Shown here piece by piece: positions 46,476 through 59,577 of a stretch of 64,000 nt of DNA; positions within the stretch are counted from its first letter, which is position 1; every line of letters starts with the position of its first letter. This DNA is from Undaria pinnatifida (Eukaryota > Sar > Phaeophyceae > Laminariales > Alariaceae). The stretch covers positions 11,316,427 through 11,380,426 of the forward strand of contig JABAKD010000023.1 in NCBI GenBank assembly GCA_012845835.1, read 5' to 3'. The notes below the pieces were generated by a model, which made no database searches, had not been told where the DNA came from, and saw only the letters and a program-made list of their open reading frames with translations. Position numbers and translations under genes: made by a program.

Positions 46476-48199
46476 AAACAAAAAAAAATATTCCCCGGCG
46501 AAAGTCGGCGCCGTTTTTCCTATCTATACCGCGAAAAATGGCACACGTCTTCTGTGACCTTGCGAATACCTCACCTGTTTTTCATTGTTTTTTGTTTTTG
46601 CCTGATTGTTCGTCAGTGAAGACTTTTCGAGAAATGTGGACCACCTTAGCCCAAATATATTCGGAGAAAATAATAAAAGAAAATACCCCCCCCCCCCCTC
46701 CCCGAAGGTCAAACCTTGGGATGGACATGAACAACATGTGTGCAAAAATTCGGGGATTATCTCTCAAAAACGGCGTGGATATTTTTACTTTTACGCGAAA
46801 AAATGAGTGAGATACGTTAATTCCTTCAAACGACTTGGTTTTCGTGTAAGATCCAGGTTTTTCGCTAGATACTGCTTATTGGTGAACACAGGCAGGTCAG
46901 ATCTAATATTTTTGGCGCAAAATAATCTACAGACATGCCTTGGAGTACGTCCAACCGGATCGTGCAAAATGCGCATCGACCTACCCGGGAATGTCTTATT
47001 TGTTGTATGTAAGTAGTCAAGATTAGCATTCATATGGAGGAAGTAATTCCGTGATTTTCACGATATGAATTCTGACCTTTCCCAACACCTCTTTACAGGT
47101 ACGCTAGTTTGTGGCCTACGGTTGCTCCACCCAAAATTATCATTGGAGGCTGCCTGGATCACCAAACAAATCGGTTACGGTGACGCACTTTCGATCATTT
47201 CTGTTTTCGCGAAAGAGCTTCCATCTGTAGAGTGCAGGGATCTGGCGTTTTGGATCCACGCTTTAGTTCGTGTATTCCCTGGCAGTGTGTGAGATGGGCG
47301 CTCGAAAAGCTATAGGATCAAGTGTGCACCGCCCGACGTCTGATGCAGAACGCCAGATCTCACTCGTCGGTCTTCAACCGACCAAAGATGAGTATTGACC
47401 CGAAATTCGTCGAACACACAGCTGATGTCCTTGATGTGTTTTTATAAAATACAGGTGTGTGAGTGTGCCTTTGCATTACATCAAGAGCAGAAGAGAGATC
47501 ACTTCGGAGCAGTAGCGATCGGCGTCCACCGCATGTTCCATCATGATTCGACAGCAAAAAACCCAAGCATCAGGCCTGGGCTGGACCTCCGCTGGCCTGC
47601 CACATATACAGGGAGTACACAGGAACTTGCGTACAAACCCGGTACACCCAAGTAGTCCACTGCAAAAGCTAACTCACACTATAACACTTAGTTATTGTTG
47701 CATGCATACTGCATTCTACAGATGTCTTGTTTCGTCCCCCTCACGCGGGTTATATAGTTTCCGTGCGCAAGACAAGGCTGAACGTCTTAGTCCTGTTGAC
47801 CCTGGCATTAGCAGGGAGTCACCGACCTGTATCCTTCACGAGGGTACACACCCCGTAATACGCGCGATCGAAGTATCACACGCAGCTTGCAAAGCTGAGT
47901 TTTGATCAAAAAAACATTTTTGGTCGATCTTACAGCTCAAGTGTATTTTTCTTCTTTTATAGAATGCGGCGCAATTTGTTTTATCGCCCCCGCATGAAAA
48001 AACCTGGATATTATTGAAAATATTGAAGGCTGTCATTGGTCGATATGAGTTTCCCTCCCAGAGACAGCCCGAGGCCCTTAAAAAAAAAACTGGCCATGTC
48101 ACCCTCGTCCATTGTCATGGTGGTCAGTATGGTGCCAAATATTCACTCTTTCGCTAGATATTGCGAGCGGCATACGTGGGGGAGATAATTCGGGGTTTG
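46476..48199. other. Spacer with dispersed fragments, no gene recognised
   Basis: Includes a C-run (46688), a 75-codon frame at 47065-47292 of unknown identity, MSIDPKFVEHTADVL at 47390 (compare 27240), and the 35-bp fragment at 47852 shared with 40648. Confidence 0.4.
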
Positions 48200-48816
48200 A
48201 TGCTTGTTTTATGTTATGCAAGATAATCCAAGGTACGAAGGGCGCCAGGCAAACAACATACCAGGTATTGTTCGTCCTCTAGATGCACGAAAAGCGTATG
48301 ACGCAGTATGGAGAAACGGGTTGTGGAAAAGTTGTGGGAAACTGGGATTAGAGGAAAGATGTAGATAATGCTCGAAAATGTTACGGAATGTTCGAGAAGT
48401 GCTGTGATGCTGGAAGCGGAAATATTGAACCATGAGGATATTATATAATGAATGGCACAGGGACGCACGTTATCACCCAATCTGATCACTGTATATATCA
48501 AATGGCTTAATCATAGCAGTCGAAGTAGCAAAACAGGAAGTCACCACGGGGAAAGATACGGTGTCGGGATTGACGAATGCGGATGATTTCGTGGGGATAT
48601 CTGAAACAGTCGAAGAACTACGAAACAACTTGCAAAGGCGCTAGAAAACAAAAAATGCAAATAAAACGTGTACGTAAAAAGGTGCGCGGTAGTTATAAGG
48701 AAGACACGGAGAGCCCGGGAACATTCAAATGAAAGCGGGGAGTTGAATGACCGAGCGTGGTCCAGTATACATACCTTGGCGTAGCGATATCAAAATAATG
48801 CTCTTGGGATGCACAT
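48200..48816 (+). mobile_element. LINE-B copy 2, RT palm part
   Basis: LDARKAYDAVWRNGLWKSCG near 48268-48325 (motif A region), AKQEVTTGKDTVSGLTNADD with the A-D-D motif near 48525-48585, and TYLGVAIS-like sequence near 48770. It matches LINE-B copy 3 at 59.79-60.34 kb. It is interrupted at 48816 by element D and resumes at 50595. Confidence 0.75.
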
Positions 48817-50594
48817 CCTTATTATATAATACGCCAAGGTGGTCGTGACGGTTTTTTGGATCTTTAAAATATCTTGGTTATAACACCCCCCCCCAAAAAG
48901 CGGCGACTCCCGAGCTCCACTCGGCCTCCGCCGGCCTCGCGGTGCTGACACGTCCCATCCGCACAGCAGCACTACGACATGCCGGCGGAAGAACGGGCGT
49001 CGGTGCCCCACCTCGGCAAGGGGGGAGCGTGGAAATCGCCCTCCCGGGGACGGCTCGCTTGCCCCCCTCCGCTTTTTCATCGTCGCTGCCTGCTTTTTTT
49101 TTTTTTTCGAACTCCAACTATATTGAACTTTCGAATTGCTTTTTGGTCGCTTGAGCCATGGACAAAGCCATGGACACGAGACCACAAGCGCGCCTGCGTC
49201 AACAGCAAACACAACAACACCAGGACCAATCACAGCAGCGTCCAGCCGTCGCCGCTCGCCGTGCGCAGAATCGGCAACGCGAGCGCTTTTCGCTTGGCCT
49301 AACAATGGCGAATCCCGCCCAACCCGAGAGCATTGTAACCAACAAATCGGCTGCTGCTCGCCTGTCAAGTGTATTGCTCTACGTACTACTGCTGCATTGC
49401 TGTACTGCTGTACTGGGTAGGTTCGTGGGTGCATGGTGGGTGGTGGGTGGTGGGTGGTTGGTGGGTGGTGGACGGCGGCTCGCCCGCTCCCCGAGATAGC
49501 CGAGTATCGTCAAAACAGGAATTCCCCCCCGTCTGTTTCCTGTTTCATACAAGGTCCTCGAGAACCAACCAACTGCGCCGCGCGTACCAGGTGTACTGCT
49601 GTACGTACTGCTGCACTGCTGTCCTGCTGTATGTAGTAAAGGTTTGGTCGGTGGGTGGGTGGAGGGTGCACTGCGTCGTCCGTGGTGGGTGGGCCGTTCT
49701 GTACGTGGGAGTCTTTTTTTTGCTGTTTCCTGTTTCATAAGAACCACCCAGCTAACTGCGCCCCGCGTACCAGGTGTATACTGCTGTACGTACTGCTGCA
49801 CGGCTGATCTGATGTACGTGCTGCTGCACGGCTGTTCTGATGTACGTGCTGCTGCACTGCTGTTCTGCTGTACGTGCTGCTGCACTGCTGTTCTGCTGTG
49901 CTGTACGTACTCCTGCACTGCTGTTCTGATGTACGTACTGCTGCACTGCTGTTCTGCTGTATGTAGTAAAGGTTTGGTCGGTGGGTGGGTGGAGGGTGCA
50001 CTGCGTCGTCCGTGGTGGGTGGGTGGGCCGTCCTGTACGTGGGAGTCTTTTTTTTGCTGTGTCCTGTTTCATAAGAACCAACCAGCGAACTGCGCCCCGC
50101 GTACCAGGTGTATACTGCTGTACGTACTGCTGCACGGCTGTTCTGACGTACGTACTGCTTCACTGCTGTTCTGCTGTATGTAGTAAAGGTTTGGTCGGTG
50201 GGTGGGTGGAGGGTGCACTGCGTCGTCCGTGGTGGTTGGGTGGGCCGTTCTGTACGTGGGAGTCTTTTTGCGTCCTGTGGGAGATGAACACTTTTTTTTG
50301 TTTCTACAATACCGGCCTCCCACTGGTGCTTGGGAGTACCACCGTCCCCACTGCTGCACTCCTTTGTCCTTTACTACCGTACGTAACACTGCTGCCGTGT
50401 TATCATTTTTGTTTTGCAAAACTTACATAATCTACAGAGGATGATACCTTACTACCGTACGTACGGCGGCATTGTCGTACTGCCCTGTTATTATTTTGTT
50501 TTTTCATTTAGTACTTAATACAGAGGATACAGCACCAATTTGTTTTTGTCCGCCATACCGGCCGGCAACTGGCATATTTCGGGAGTACCACTAG
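48817..50594 (-). mobile_element. Repeat element D, copy 2, inserted in LINE-B
   Basis: This is 1778 bp flanked by a 29-bp direct repeat (48788-48816 and 50595-50623) with one mismatch. LINE-B copy 3 has a single version of that sequence at about 60306, showing that element D inserted here. The element reads as the reverse complement of 28236-29263. It contains an internal expansion: GGTTTGGTCGGTGGGTGGGTGG recurs at about 49646, 49970 and 50190, with CTGCTGCACTGCTGTTCTGC repeats between. It has no recognised protein. The frame MDTRPQARLRQQQTQQHQDQ on the plus strand is conserved in copy 1. Confidence 0.8.
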
Positions 50595-51545
50595 TATCAA
50601 AATAGTGCTCTTGGGATGCACATATAGCAAAAGTGATAAGAAAGAATAAAGCACACGTAGGCAAGATTGATGCATCCTAACAGGCTCGCACCTTGACTCT
50701 AGGATTACCCTATGCATCCTGACGACTGGGGGTAATAAAGCTAATAATACAATGTGCAGGAGAAGTATGGGAATGGAACACGACGTTCATAACACACCTG
50801 AAAACACAACAGATAGCAGTAGGCAAAGAAGTACCAGGATGCTCAAATACAACCATACAGTACTAAGAGCATAAAACGGGAATGCAACAAATTAAAACAG
50901 ACACGAGAAAGTTGAGACGGCAACCCAAAGTAAGGAGCAGGCCAAAAAAGAGGTCGCCAGCAATAGCTGATAGGACGGTACAGGAGAAAGATACAAAGAG
51001 CGAGCTCGAATAAGGTAGCATAACGTGGTCGAAAAAAAAGGACCCAGGAGAAACCCGAGAAAATATGCTGTCCATAGAAAAGTTTGGAGGGTACACGACC
51101 GAAGAAAAATAAAGGGTAGATCTAAGGGAAAATCTAGCGCAAAGAAATAAGATGAACGAAGAACATTTAAGATATATAAAGTGGGATAAATAAGAGATAG
51201 GAGTGAAATGGTCTTTGCACGGCCCAGTCGACCACGCGAAAAAGTTGATACTACATTATCGTGTAGGGAACCTAAACCTGCCAGATTGAAGAAAGAGATA
51301 CACTAACAGTCGGGCGGAGGAGGAAGAAGGTGCAGAGCTGCCGTTGTTGCAACGAAAACGAGAGTAGGATCCGCATGGTGGGACAACGTGTACCGTACAA
51401 ATGGTTGGACAATGCGTACCGTACAAGCAAGAACGGAATGCGATAGAGGAAGAGATGAGCGAAAAAGACGGATGCTACATGGACAAGATTGGTAGATTGT
51501 ATAGAAGCGAGAAAACAATCGCTATTTTAGGAGAGGCCATAATCA
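50595..51545 (+). mobile_element. LINE-B copy 2, 3' part
   Basis: Resumes at the duplicated target and matches 60306-61235: GCAAAAGTGATAAG..., CTAACAGGCTCGCACCTTGA, GGGAATGGAAC, then a degenerate C-terminal region with AIADRTVQEK and AILGEA (compare AILGGRW in copy 3). It ends near 51545 where LINE-A begins. Confidence 0.7.
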
Positions 51546-51549
51546 TGAT

Positions 51550-54500
51550 AGCACAAGCCCCCGGGGCGTTGCGATTGTGCGAGCTTGAAAAAGTAACCCG
51601 GGGCGATTTCGAAGTGGCCCGGGTGATACAAAAAACAAGAAAAAAAACGAACACCCCTCACACACTCGGCAACAGCTCAGAAGCGGGTGTTGGTTATGCC
51701 GTACTCCAGCAGCGACCATAAAACAACCTGCCTTCGGCCTGCCCCGTCCTTGGGGTGGGCCGAGGAAGCCCGCGAGGACCTGCAGCGGTCTAGCGGCAGT
51801 CACACGGGCATAGAGCCTCGGGCTGGGTAGAGAGGGAACCTTGCGCGGTCTGGCTAGTGAACTGCTCACTCTAAGGACCGCGTGGGGTGGTGGTGATGGG
51901 TTTTCTTTTTAACCCCGACGCCGAGGAGTTCATCCCCGGGGCAGGACGGGTACATCACCACAGCAGAGAGCGCAGCGTGGGCAGCTTGGGGAGTGGAGAG
52001 GCTGGCCACCGCGTGGGTACGCATGCACGACAGGAAGGATGGGAGTGTCGGCGTTGGCTGGGACGGCTGCACCCAGCCAGCGGAAACCAAGGCGCGAACC
52101 GGGCTACGAAACGGAGAGCCACAATCATCACATTAATAGAGATAAAAAAGAAACAACAGAAACAGAAACGGAGGAGGGGACGAGCCTCTCGTCGGCTGGC
52201 CGAGAAAGCAGCACGCGAGACTCGTAAGAGACGGAAGGCGGCACTTGTGGCGGTAGCGACCTACAACGTGCGTACCCTGGCCGTAAAGGGGAAGAACGGG
52301 TATGGGCATGACGAGCGTGTACTGGCGAAAGGCCAGCAACTCGGCTGTGACTTCATTGGCCTGCAGGAAACTCGACGGCCCGGCAACACGAGATTCAGTG
52401 CAGCTGGATACCAAGTTTTTTGCTCAGGTCAGGAAAAAACAGCAGCGAGGCAAGGGCTGTACGGAGTAGGTCTAGCAGTTAAGGACTCAATATGCCGTAA
52501 GTCTAGGTTCACCCAGCAGTTCATTGACGAACGGCTTATGTCTATGCGCTTTGAGTTGGATGGTCGATGCGATGCTGTTAATTTCGTCGTTGCGTACGCC
52601 CCAACTGATTGTACCAAAGACACCAAGCTGAAAGGTATTTTCTGGCAAAAGCTGGAGGACCTGGTTGAACAGATCCCCACTAAATAGTGTTTGTTTGTAC
52701 TGATGGATGCTAACGCGCGAACTGGGCAGAGGATGGAAGGGTGCGGTGATGATGAAAGTAGGGTGCTTGGAGCATACGAACGAGAACCTCGTAGCGATAA
52801 TGGCAAACGACTTTTGTCGTTCGCTACCAATTGCAAGCTAGCTCTCACCAACACATTTTTCAGCACGCGCAAGGGTGGGATATCGCATACGTACAACGGC
52901 ACCAGCCCGAATGACCGTAAGAGGATAGACTACATCCTAACCCGCCAAGCCCATCGACCTAGAGTACATGATGTTAAAGTCATCCCACAGCCTCCGCCAC
53001 CAGCTAAGGCCGATTCAGACCACAACATTGTGTACATCAAGGTCCGACTTAGTGGTCACTTTTCGTCCAACAGAAAAATGCTGAAACCCCCAAAACGCCG
53101 AGAATTCGACAGGCAGCTTTTTTTATCCGACGGAAAGCGTCGCCAACGAGTAATCGCGAGGGTTGTTTCCACTCTCAACCAACCTATCCAGCCCCGTAAC
53201 ACGTCTGGCATGGTTGAGTTTTTCACCACGACTATCATCGATGCTGTAGAGAAAGAGGTGCCACCTCCACCACGTCGCCACCGCCGGCATGGTTGGTGCG
53301 AGCCTGCCGAAACTTCGGCCGCTTTTAGAGTAGCATAGACAGCGAGGGAGGATGCGAGACAGTTCTTGCGTGCCAACCCCCGAGATAGTGTAGCGTGGAA
53401 GAAATTGAGATCTGCGTGTGCGAATCTGCAGGAAGTGGTTGCCGCAGGAGTACAAGCGTACTTTGAAGAGTACCTCGCCGAAACCGAGAGACTCCTAGCG
53501 AGTAACGATCAACGAGGGTTCTACAAGCACCTGAAGAGTACGGTGGGATTGCAAGGTACAAAAGCGAGGAGCGAGCAGTTTATTATGGACGAGGATGGCA
53601 CGTTGTTGCGGGATCAAGCGCGAATTCGTGAACGATGGGCGGGGCACTACCACAAACTCTTGAACACGAAATCGCTGAAACTCGATCCCACGATCATCGA
53701 CCTCTTGCCACCGCGACCGCTTAAACTATCGCTTGGAGATGAACCATCCATGGACGAGATGATGGATGCGATTAAGGGCATGTCAAATTGGAAAGCCGTT
53801 GGACCAGACGGTCTCCCGGTCGAACTACTAAAACTTGACCACCCCGCTTTCGTCCAGTGTTTTCACAATATCCTTGTCAACGTGTGGGTAACGGGCGAAG
53901 TCCCCCAGCAATGGAAAGATGCTATCATCAAGACCCTTCACAAAAAAAAGGATCGAACTGATTGCAACAATTACAGAGGGATCTCGCTTGTTGCCCACGC
54001 AGGCAAAATATTGTTGAAAATCGTTGCGTCCCGCCTTAGCAACTACTGCGAGGCCGAGAAAATACTTCCTGAAGAACAGTGCGGCTTCCGTCCCGCACGG
54101 TCGACGGTCGACATGCTGTTTGTCGTGCGCCGGTTGCAAGAGCTCGGACGACAGAGGAAAATCCCCCTGTACATGTGCTTCATCGATCTGCAGAAAGCGT
54201 ACGACTCTGTCGACCGGGAACTGTTGTGGGAGGTACTCACACGCCTTGGCGTACCAACCAAGATGCTTACAGTTATCCGCAACTTCCACGAAGGCATGCG
54301 GGCTCGCGTGCGTGCGGATGACGGCGAGCACTCGGATTGGTTTAATGTCACCCAGGGGCTGCGGCAAGGCTGCGTGCTATCACCGTTACTGTTCAACGTG
54401 TTCTTCGCTGCTGCGATACACGTCGTGCTGGTACGCTTCAGCAAAGACGAAAGCATCGTAAGGGATTTGGTTCACCTCGAAGAGGGCAGTGCAGTCGGAA

Positions 54501-56470
54501 AAGAGGAACCGTTGGCATGCGTGCAAAGGGCTGTGTGGGGCATGTTGTACGCAGATGACGCAGGAATTGTTTCGAAGTCGGCGGAAGGCCTTGCTAAAAT
54601 GATGACAGTCATCGTGACTGTCTTCGAAGCAGCAGGCCTCACGGTATCGGAAAAGAAGACAGAGACGATGCTGCTACGAACACCGGACCAGACATCCCTC
54701 GCCCCACCGCTCGCGATCGAAGCATCAGGCCAGAGGTATAAACAGACGACCCAGTTTTTATACCTAGGCGGCATTATCCACGAAAGCGCTGACCTCTCGC
54801 TCGAAATCGAACGACGGATCCGTCTCATGCGGGCATGCCTCAAACGGTTTGGCCCGGAATTGTATGACAGGACGACCGCCCCGCTTAGTCTGAAAGTCCG
54901 CATGCTGAAGGCCGAGGTCATTGAGACCCTGCTGTACGGGTGCGTGACGTGGACCCTCAATGCGGACCACTTCGCCAAGCTCCGATCAGCCCACCACGAA
55001 GTCCTTTTGCGAGTCATTGGCTTCCAGCGCCGATTACGCACCGACCACACCACCCTCTCGTACGCGAAGGCCCTCAGGATGACACGATGCGAGAGCATCG
55101 AAACGACCATCCGTAAACGGCGGCTCTTCTTTGCCGGGGCCCTGGTGCGACAACACAAGGGGCGACTGCCCCGTCGGTTGATGTTCGGGACGATCGCTGG
55201 TGGGGAGAACCCGAAACCAGGCGGACAACTCAAGACTTGGCCTAGAGCCATAGCTGAGGACCTTAGGGTGTTCAAAGCCAACGAGGGATCAACGGAACAC
55301 TCCCCCTTAGTTTTTGGAGTTGGGACCGCGCTGTGGCCCACTGCAGCAAAAAAGGTGGGCAAGTGGTACCGGGGGGTCCTCGAAGCAGCTGAACGGTTCA
55401 TGGGCAGGTGGCACGAGGATGAGGCAAAGCTGAGTAGACAGCGCCGCGCATCCGCCGTGGGTGGTGTCGAAGGGAACGGGGGGAGGGGGGGCAGCAGGAG
55501 GGGTAGAAGGAACACCGCACAAGGGTATGGGGGCAGGGGGGGGGACAGGAGGAGTAGAAGGGAAACCGCGGTAGATGAAAGTAGGAAGGAGACCGCAGAC
55601 AGGGTAGCAAGGTACCAGGCCGACTAGTAGGTGGAACCTTTCTATCTATGCCACTCGTACCGCCAACTGCTGCGGCTGCTCGGAATGTGATGTCTTGGTA
55701 CTTTGATTTTTCCGTGAATTTATTTTCTTCTTTCTATTTTTTTTTTTCTTTCCCCTTCTTATCCTTATGAAGGGAGTCTTGCATGGTGGGTAGGTGACGA
55801 GCCTGTTTTATTTGGCCCTCCCAGTCTTCCTTCTTTTACTTGTTTCTTTTATCCGGGGTATTTTTTCCCTTTCTTTCCCCCTTGCATGTCCATTTTGGCT
55901 CATGCTCGGGGTATGTTTCTATCTCCCGTGCTATGGCTCCCCTTTTTATTTATTTATTTATTTTGTCTTGGTTTCTTTCGTTGTTTCTCTCTTTTACAAG
56001 GTATTTTGGTTTAATGAGAAGAACGCAAAGGGGGGAGGGGGGGAAACAGGAGGAGTAGAAGGAAAGCCGTCCAAGGGAATGGGGGCAGGGGGGGCAACAG
56101 GAGGAATAGAAGGGAGACCGCGGTGGACGAAGGCAGGAAGGAGATGGCAGACAGGGTAGCAAGGTACCAGGCCGACTAGTAGGTACATAGCACTTTTCGT
56201 CTTTTTCTGGGGTATTTTTTTTCCCCTTTGTTCCCTCCTTGCGTGTCCAGGTTTTTGGCTCGTGTTCGGATTATCTTATTTTGGTTTTAGTTTAGTTTAT
56301 TTCATTTTATTATGTTTCTTTTCCGAGCTTTGGCTCTCCTTTCCGGTCGGGTTGTTTCTTCGATTTCCCCTTCGTTTTGTTTGTTTCATTTTTTGTTTTA
56401 TTTTTATCTTTGTTTTTATTTGTTTTCTTATTTTGTTTTTGTTTTTTGTTTTTGTTTTTGTTTTTGTTTA
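51550..56470 (+). mobile_element. LINE-A: nearly intact non-LTR retrotransposon
   Basis: A leader of about 0.35 kb is followed by one long frame (51887-55627) encoding AP-type endonuclease and reverse transcriptase. A 3' region contains a tandem duplication of about 545 bp (55480-55720 repeated at 56030-56260) and ends in TTTTTG-type repeats. It interrupts the end of LINE-B copy 2. Decay is much less than in any other element here, so it is probably the youngest. Confidence 0.85.
51887..55627 (+). CDS. LINE-A endonuclease-reverse transcriptase, two in-frame TAG stops
   Basis: One frame of 1247 codons is broken only by TAG at 52685-52687 and TAG at 53336-53338. Endonuclease motifs in order: [65 protein letters not shown]. 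Reverse-transcriptase motifs: [61 protein letters not shown] (catalytic YADD), [11 protein letters not shown]. The C-terminus is basic and Gly/Arg-rich, with a tandem repeat. The product nicks target DNA and primes reverse transcription there. Initiation at 51887 (a GTG-like position after the leader) is uncertain; the first ATG is 51896. The stops may be mutations, or could be read through. No separate ORF1 was found. Confidence 0.88.
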
Positions 56471-56479
56471 TTTCGTATT

Positions 56480-57455
56480 TCTCTCTTCCAATGTATTTCT
56501 GTTGCTGACGTATGTATGTTGTGCCTGTCGTACCCAGTACTAGGGCATGACATTGCGTTGTCGAATGCATTACGATGCATTATCTCTGTGTCGTGGCTTG
56601 TGACCACAGAGCTGATCTTTCTAGGGTGAAGAATCAGTACGGACACTGGGTGTGCTGGATGTCGACGAGTAGAAGAACGGTTTGATGTGAAGAACACACA
56701 CAAGGCGCTCAGCATAAAAAATCCAAAGAAGCCCACCCAAACTATTGAGGAAGCTTGCGTCGTGTTGGTGAAACGGCGCCCACGAGGAAGGCACGCCGGC
56801 TTCGCTCCCCCGCCTTCTCACACGACTGCTGGGCAGGTATTACAGTGGGCAGCACCCCTACTCGACAACGACAAAGCTGATTATGATCAAGTCATCCGCA
56901 TCCGATACCCCGACAGCGCGATCGTGAGAAAATGTGGAGCAGCGGTCGGGCTGGGATATATAGGGGTTGTGTCCGAAGCGGGTATTACCGTTATACTCCT
57001 TCGAGTGGATGGGTCATACTTAGTTTTAATTGCCCGACGTCTTGAAATAGGTGGCTATCTGTCGCTGGTTATCCGTCCTCGTCAGGACTATGTCCGTTTT
57101 GCTGCTGCGCAACACATGTACCCGCCCGTAAATCGAGAGTTCTACGTCAACTACCGCCTTGCCAGCTTCGGAAACAGTTACATTCCTCTCGCTCAAATAT
57201 CTCCCCAACTCCGACCCTGAGCGTCTATCCTAAATGTTTGGAATGGGGGCGTTTGCCATGTGCCCCGGGCATTCTTCGCATTTTGTTTTACTAGGGGGGC
57301 GATTACGCCGGATTACGCTCGATTTCGATATAAGAAAGAACCCGTCGCGTTTAATCCGGGCGGGGCAATGCTAGCATTATTAGGGTAGGTAATGGACACA
57401 GACGGCCAAAGAGGAAGCAGACAAAACATGCAAAGCATTATGTAATACAAAAGGG
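56480..57455 (+). other. Region after LINE-A with an unrecognised 177-codon frame
   Basis: The frame 56687-57220 is fairly protein-like toward its end (GAAVGLGYIGVVSEAGITVI, FGNSYIPLAQISPQ). No domain is recognised, and no splice or start evidence supports it. It may be a fragment of a mobile element. Positions 57240-57455 contain nothing recognisable. Confidence 0.25.
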
Positions 57456-59575
57456 CTCCGATCCACGGGCAGCTGACGCCGCCCGCTACGCTCGTGCAAG
57501 GAAGAGAACACAGCTAAAAGTGAAGGGGGCACAAATAAGAGGCCCACGATTTGGTGCAGTTAGTGATATGAGAATGCCAAGATCTACTTGCGCAGAACTG
57601 ATTGGCCTGTGCTGTGCTGTGTTCTTGTTGGCGATGCCACGTTCTCATCGGCAATACGGGTATAATTTGCGAAAAAAAACATGACCAAGAAAAGACAATC
57701 AAAAGAAGAAAGCAAAAATACTTACAGTCTAAACACATACGTACATATACCAGCACCTGGTACACGATCCTTTTCGCATGATATATAGTACTGCTGTATA
57801 TTCGAAAGAAAGCAGAGCGCAGCACGGCACAGCACCGCACCCCAGGGCAAAAGACACGGCACCGCACGGCGCTGCGCTGCGCTATTGATCAATACTCGTA
57901 GCTGGGCAGAGCTGCGCTTGGAGCTCATGTTTTTGTGTTTCAGATATATGTCCGTAGAAGTATCAACAAATCTGGTGGTGTGTTAATAGCAAGGGCTCCG
58001 CTCCGCGGGCGGCTGACGCCGTCCGCTTTGCTCACGCAAGGAAGAATGCAACTAAACACATAAAGGAGGCAGAAAGAAGAGGCCCATGATTTGGGGCGAC
58101 TAGATAATTGGTAATGCCAAGAGCTGCTTGTGCGGAGCTAGCTACCCTGCTGTTCTGTGCTGTGCACTGCGGTTCTGTGGCTTTGTTGGCGATGGCACGT
58201 TCTCATTGGCAGTACGGGTGTAATTTGCGGGGGGGGGGGGGGGGGGGGGAACCATGAGGACCAGGAAAGGTTGTTTAACCCAAGAAAGCAAAAACGAGTA
58301 TACAACACGTACATACCGGTACCTGGTACTTCGCATCATACCTGGTACTGCTGTATACGATCGAACAAAAGCACAGCGCAGCACGACGCAGCACCGCACC
58401 GCAGGACAAGGCACGGCACCACACGGCGCTGCGCTGCTGAGCTATATAATATAGCCGGGCTTAGCTTAGCTGGGTGTGCACGTTGTGATTCGACAATGGA
58501 GTATGTACAAACCTGGTGGTGTTGCAGTGTAAGTATCAAACCGCTTCGCTCAGGGAAAAAACAACTAAAACATGTAAAAGGGGCAGAAAGAAGAGGCCCA
58601 TGATTTGGTGCGACTAGCGAATTGATATAATGTCACGAGCTGCTTGTGCAGAGCTAATTACCCTGTCGCGCTGTGCTGTGCACTGCTGTACTGTGTGCGT
58701 GTTGGTGATGTCACGTTCTCATCAGCAATACGGGTGTAATTTGCGGGGGGGGGAGGGGGGGGGGGGCATGGGGACTGAGAGATGGCGATCAACTGAAGAA
58801 AGCAAAAATATGACGGTACACCACGCGTACGTACTGGTACTGGTATTGGGTACTTCGCATCATACCTGGTACTGTTGTATGTTCGAACGAACGCACAGCG
58901 CAGCACGAAACAGCACCACATCGCACCGTAGGGCTAGGCACGGCACGGCACCGCACGGCACCGCACAGCGCTGCGCTGCTGAGCTATATTATATAGCTGG
59001 GCTGAGCTGAGCTGGGGGTGCATGTATTGTGATTCAGCAATGGAGTATGTACTTCTACAAACCTGCTGTCGTAGTATGATAGTACAGATATAAAATTGTG
59101 TTGGCTGAAACCAAATTTGAACAACTGAAAACGTCAAAAAACACAAGTGGAACAATGAGCAAAAACAAAAAAAAATAGGTGGAGCAATAAATCAAAGAAA
59201 AGCTGGACCGTTCCGCAAGCAGTGCACAGGTGGCAAATTAGCGGCGTATTGTAGGAAATTCAACTTACTACACGAAAAGGAATACAAAATCGCGAAAAAG
59301 TTCAATGGTGTTGTCAGAAAGGTTTTTGTTTTTTTTATTGGAGCAGCTGAAAAGTCAAGAAACAAATGGCAAAACGAGTAAGAATAAAAATAATCTGCTG
59401 AAAAAATAAGGTGGAGCAAGAAATTTAAGAAAACCTGGACAGTTCCAGAAGTAATGGACGGAGGCGGTGTCCGAGTGGGACACCCGGAGATGCCAGAGAT
59501 GCACCAACCGAGCACTTTCAGCAGAAAGATGAAAAAAAGAATTTCTATATGGAACAAAGATACCGAGCGCACAAA
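57456..59575 (-). repeat. GC-hairpin satellite family C, block 3 (inverted)
   Basis: Reverse-complement copy of blocks 1 and 2. Hairpins GGCGGCTGACGCC lie at about 57465-57485 and 57997-58025, GCGCTGCGCTGCTGAGC parts at 57865, 58425 and 58968, and long G-runs at 58229 and 58745. The GCAAATTAGCGGC part is at 59232 and the GGTGCATCCCTGG part (inverted) at about 59490-59510. Confidence 0.75.
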
Positions 59576-59577
59576 TT

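Noticed and set aside
49379-50430. Several 110-180-codon frames rich in Cys/Leu or Gln/Ser
   Set aside because: Products of the CTGCTGCACTGCTG repeats inside element D. They are not conserved in the other copy.
54472-55515. 347-codon minus-strand frame
   Set aside because: Antisense shadow of the LINE-A reverse transcriptase.
56687-57220. Functional host gene after LINE-A
   Set aside because: An open frame of 177 codons alone is weak evidence, and no recognisable domain or intron structure supports it.
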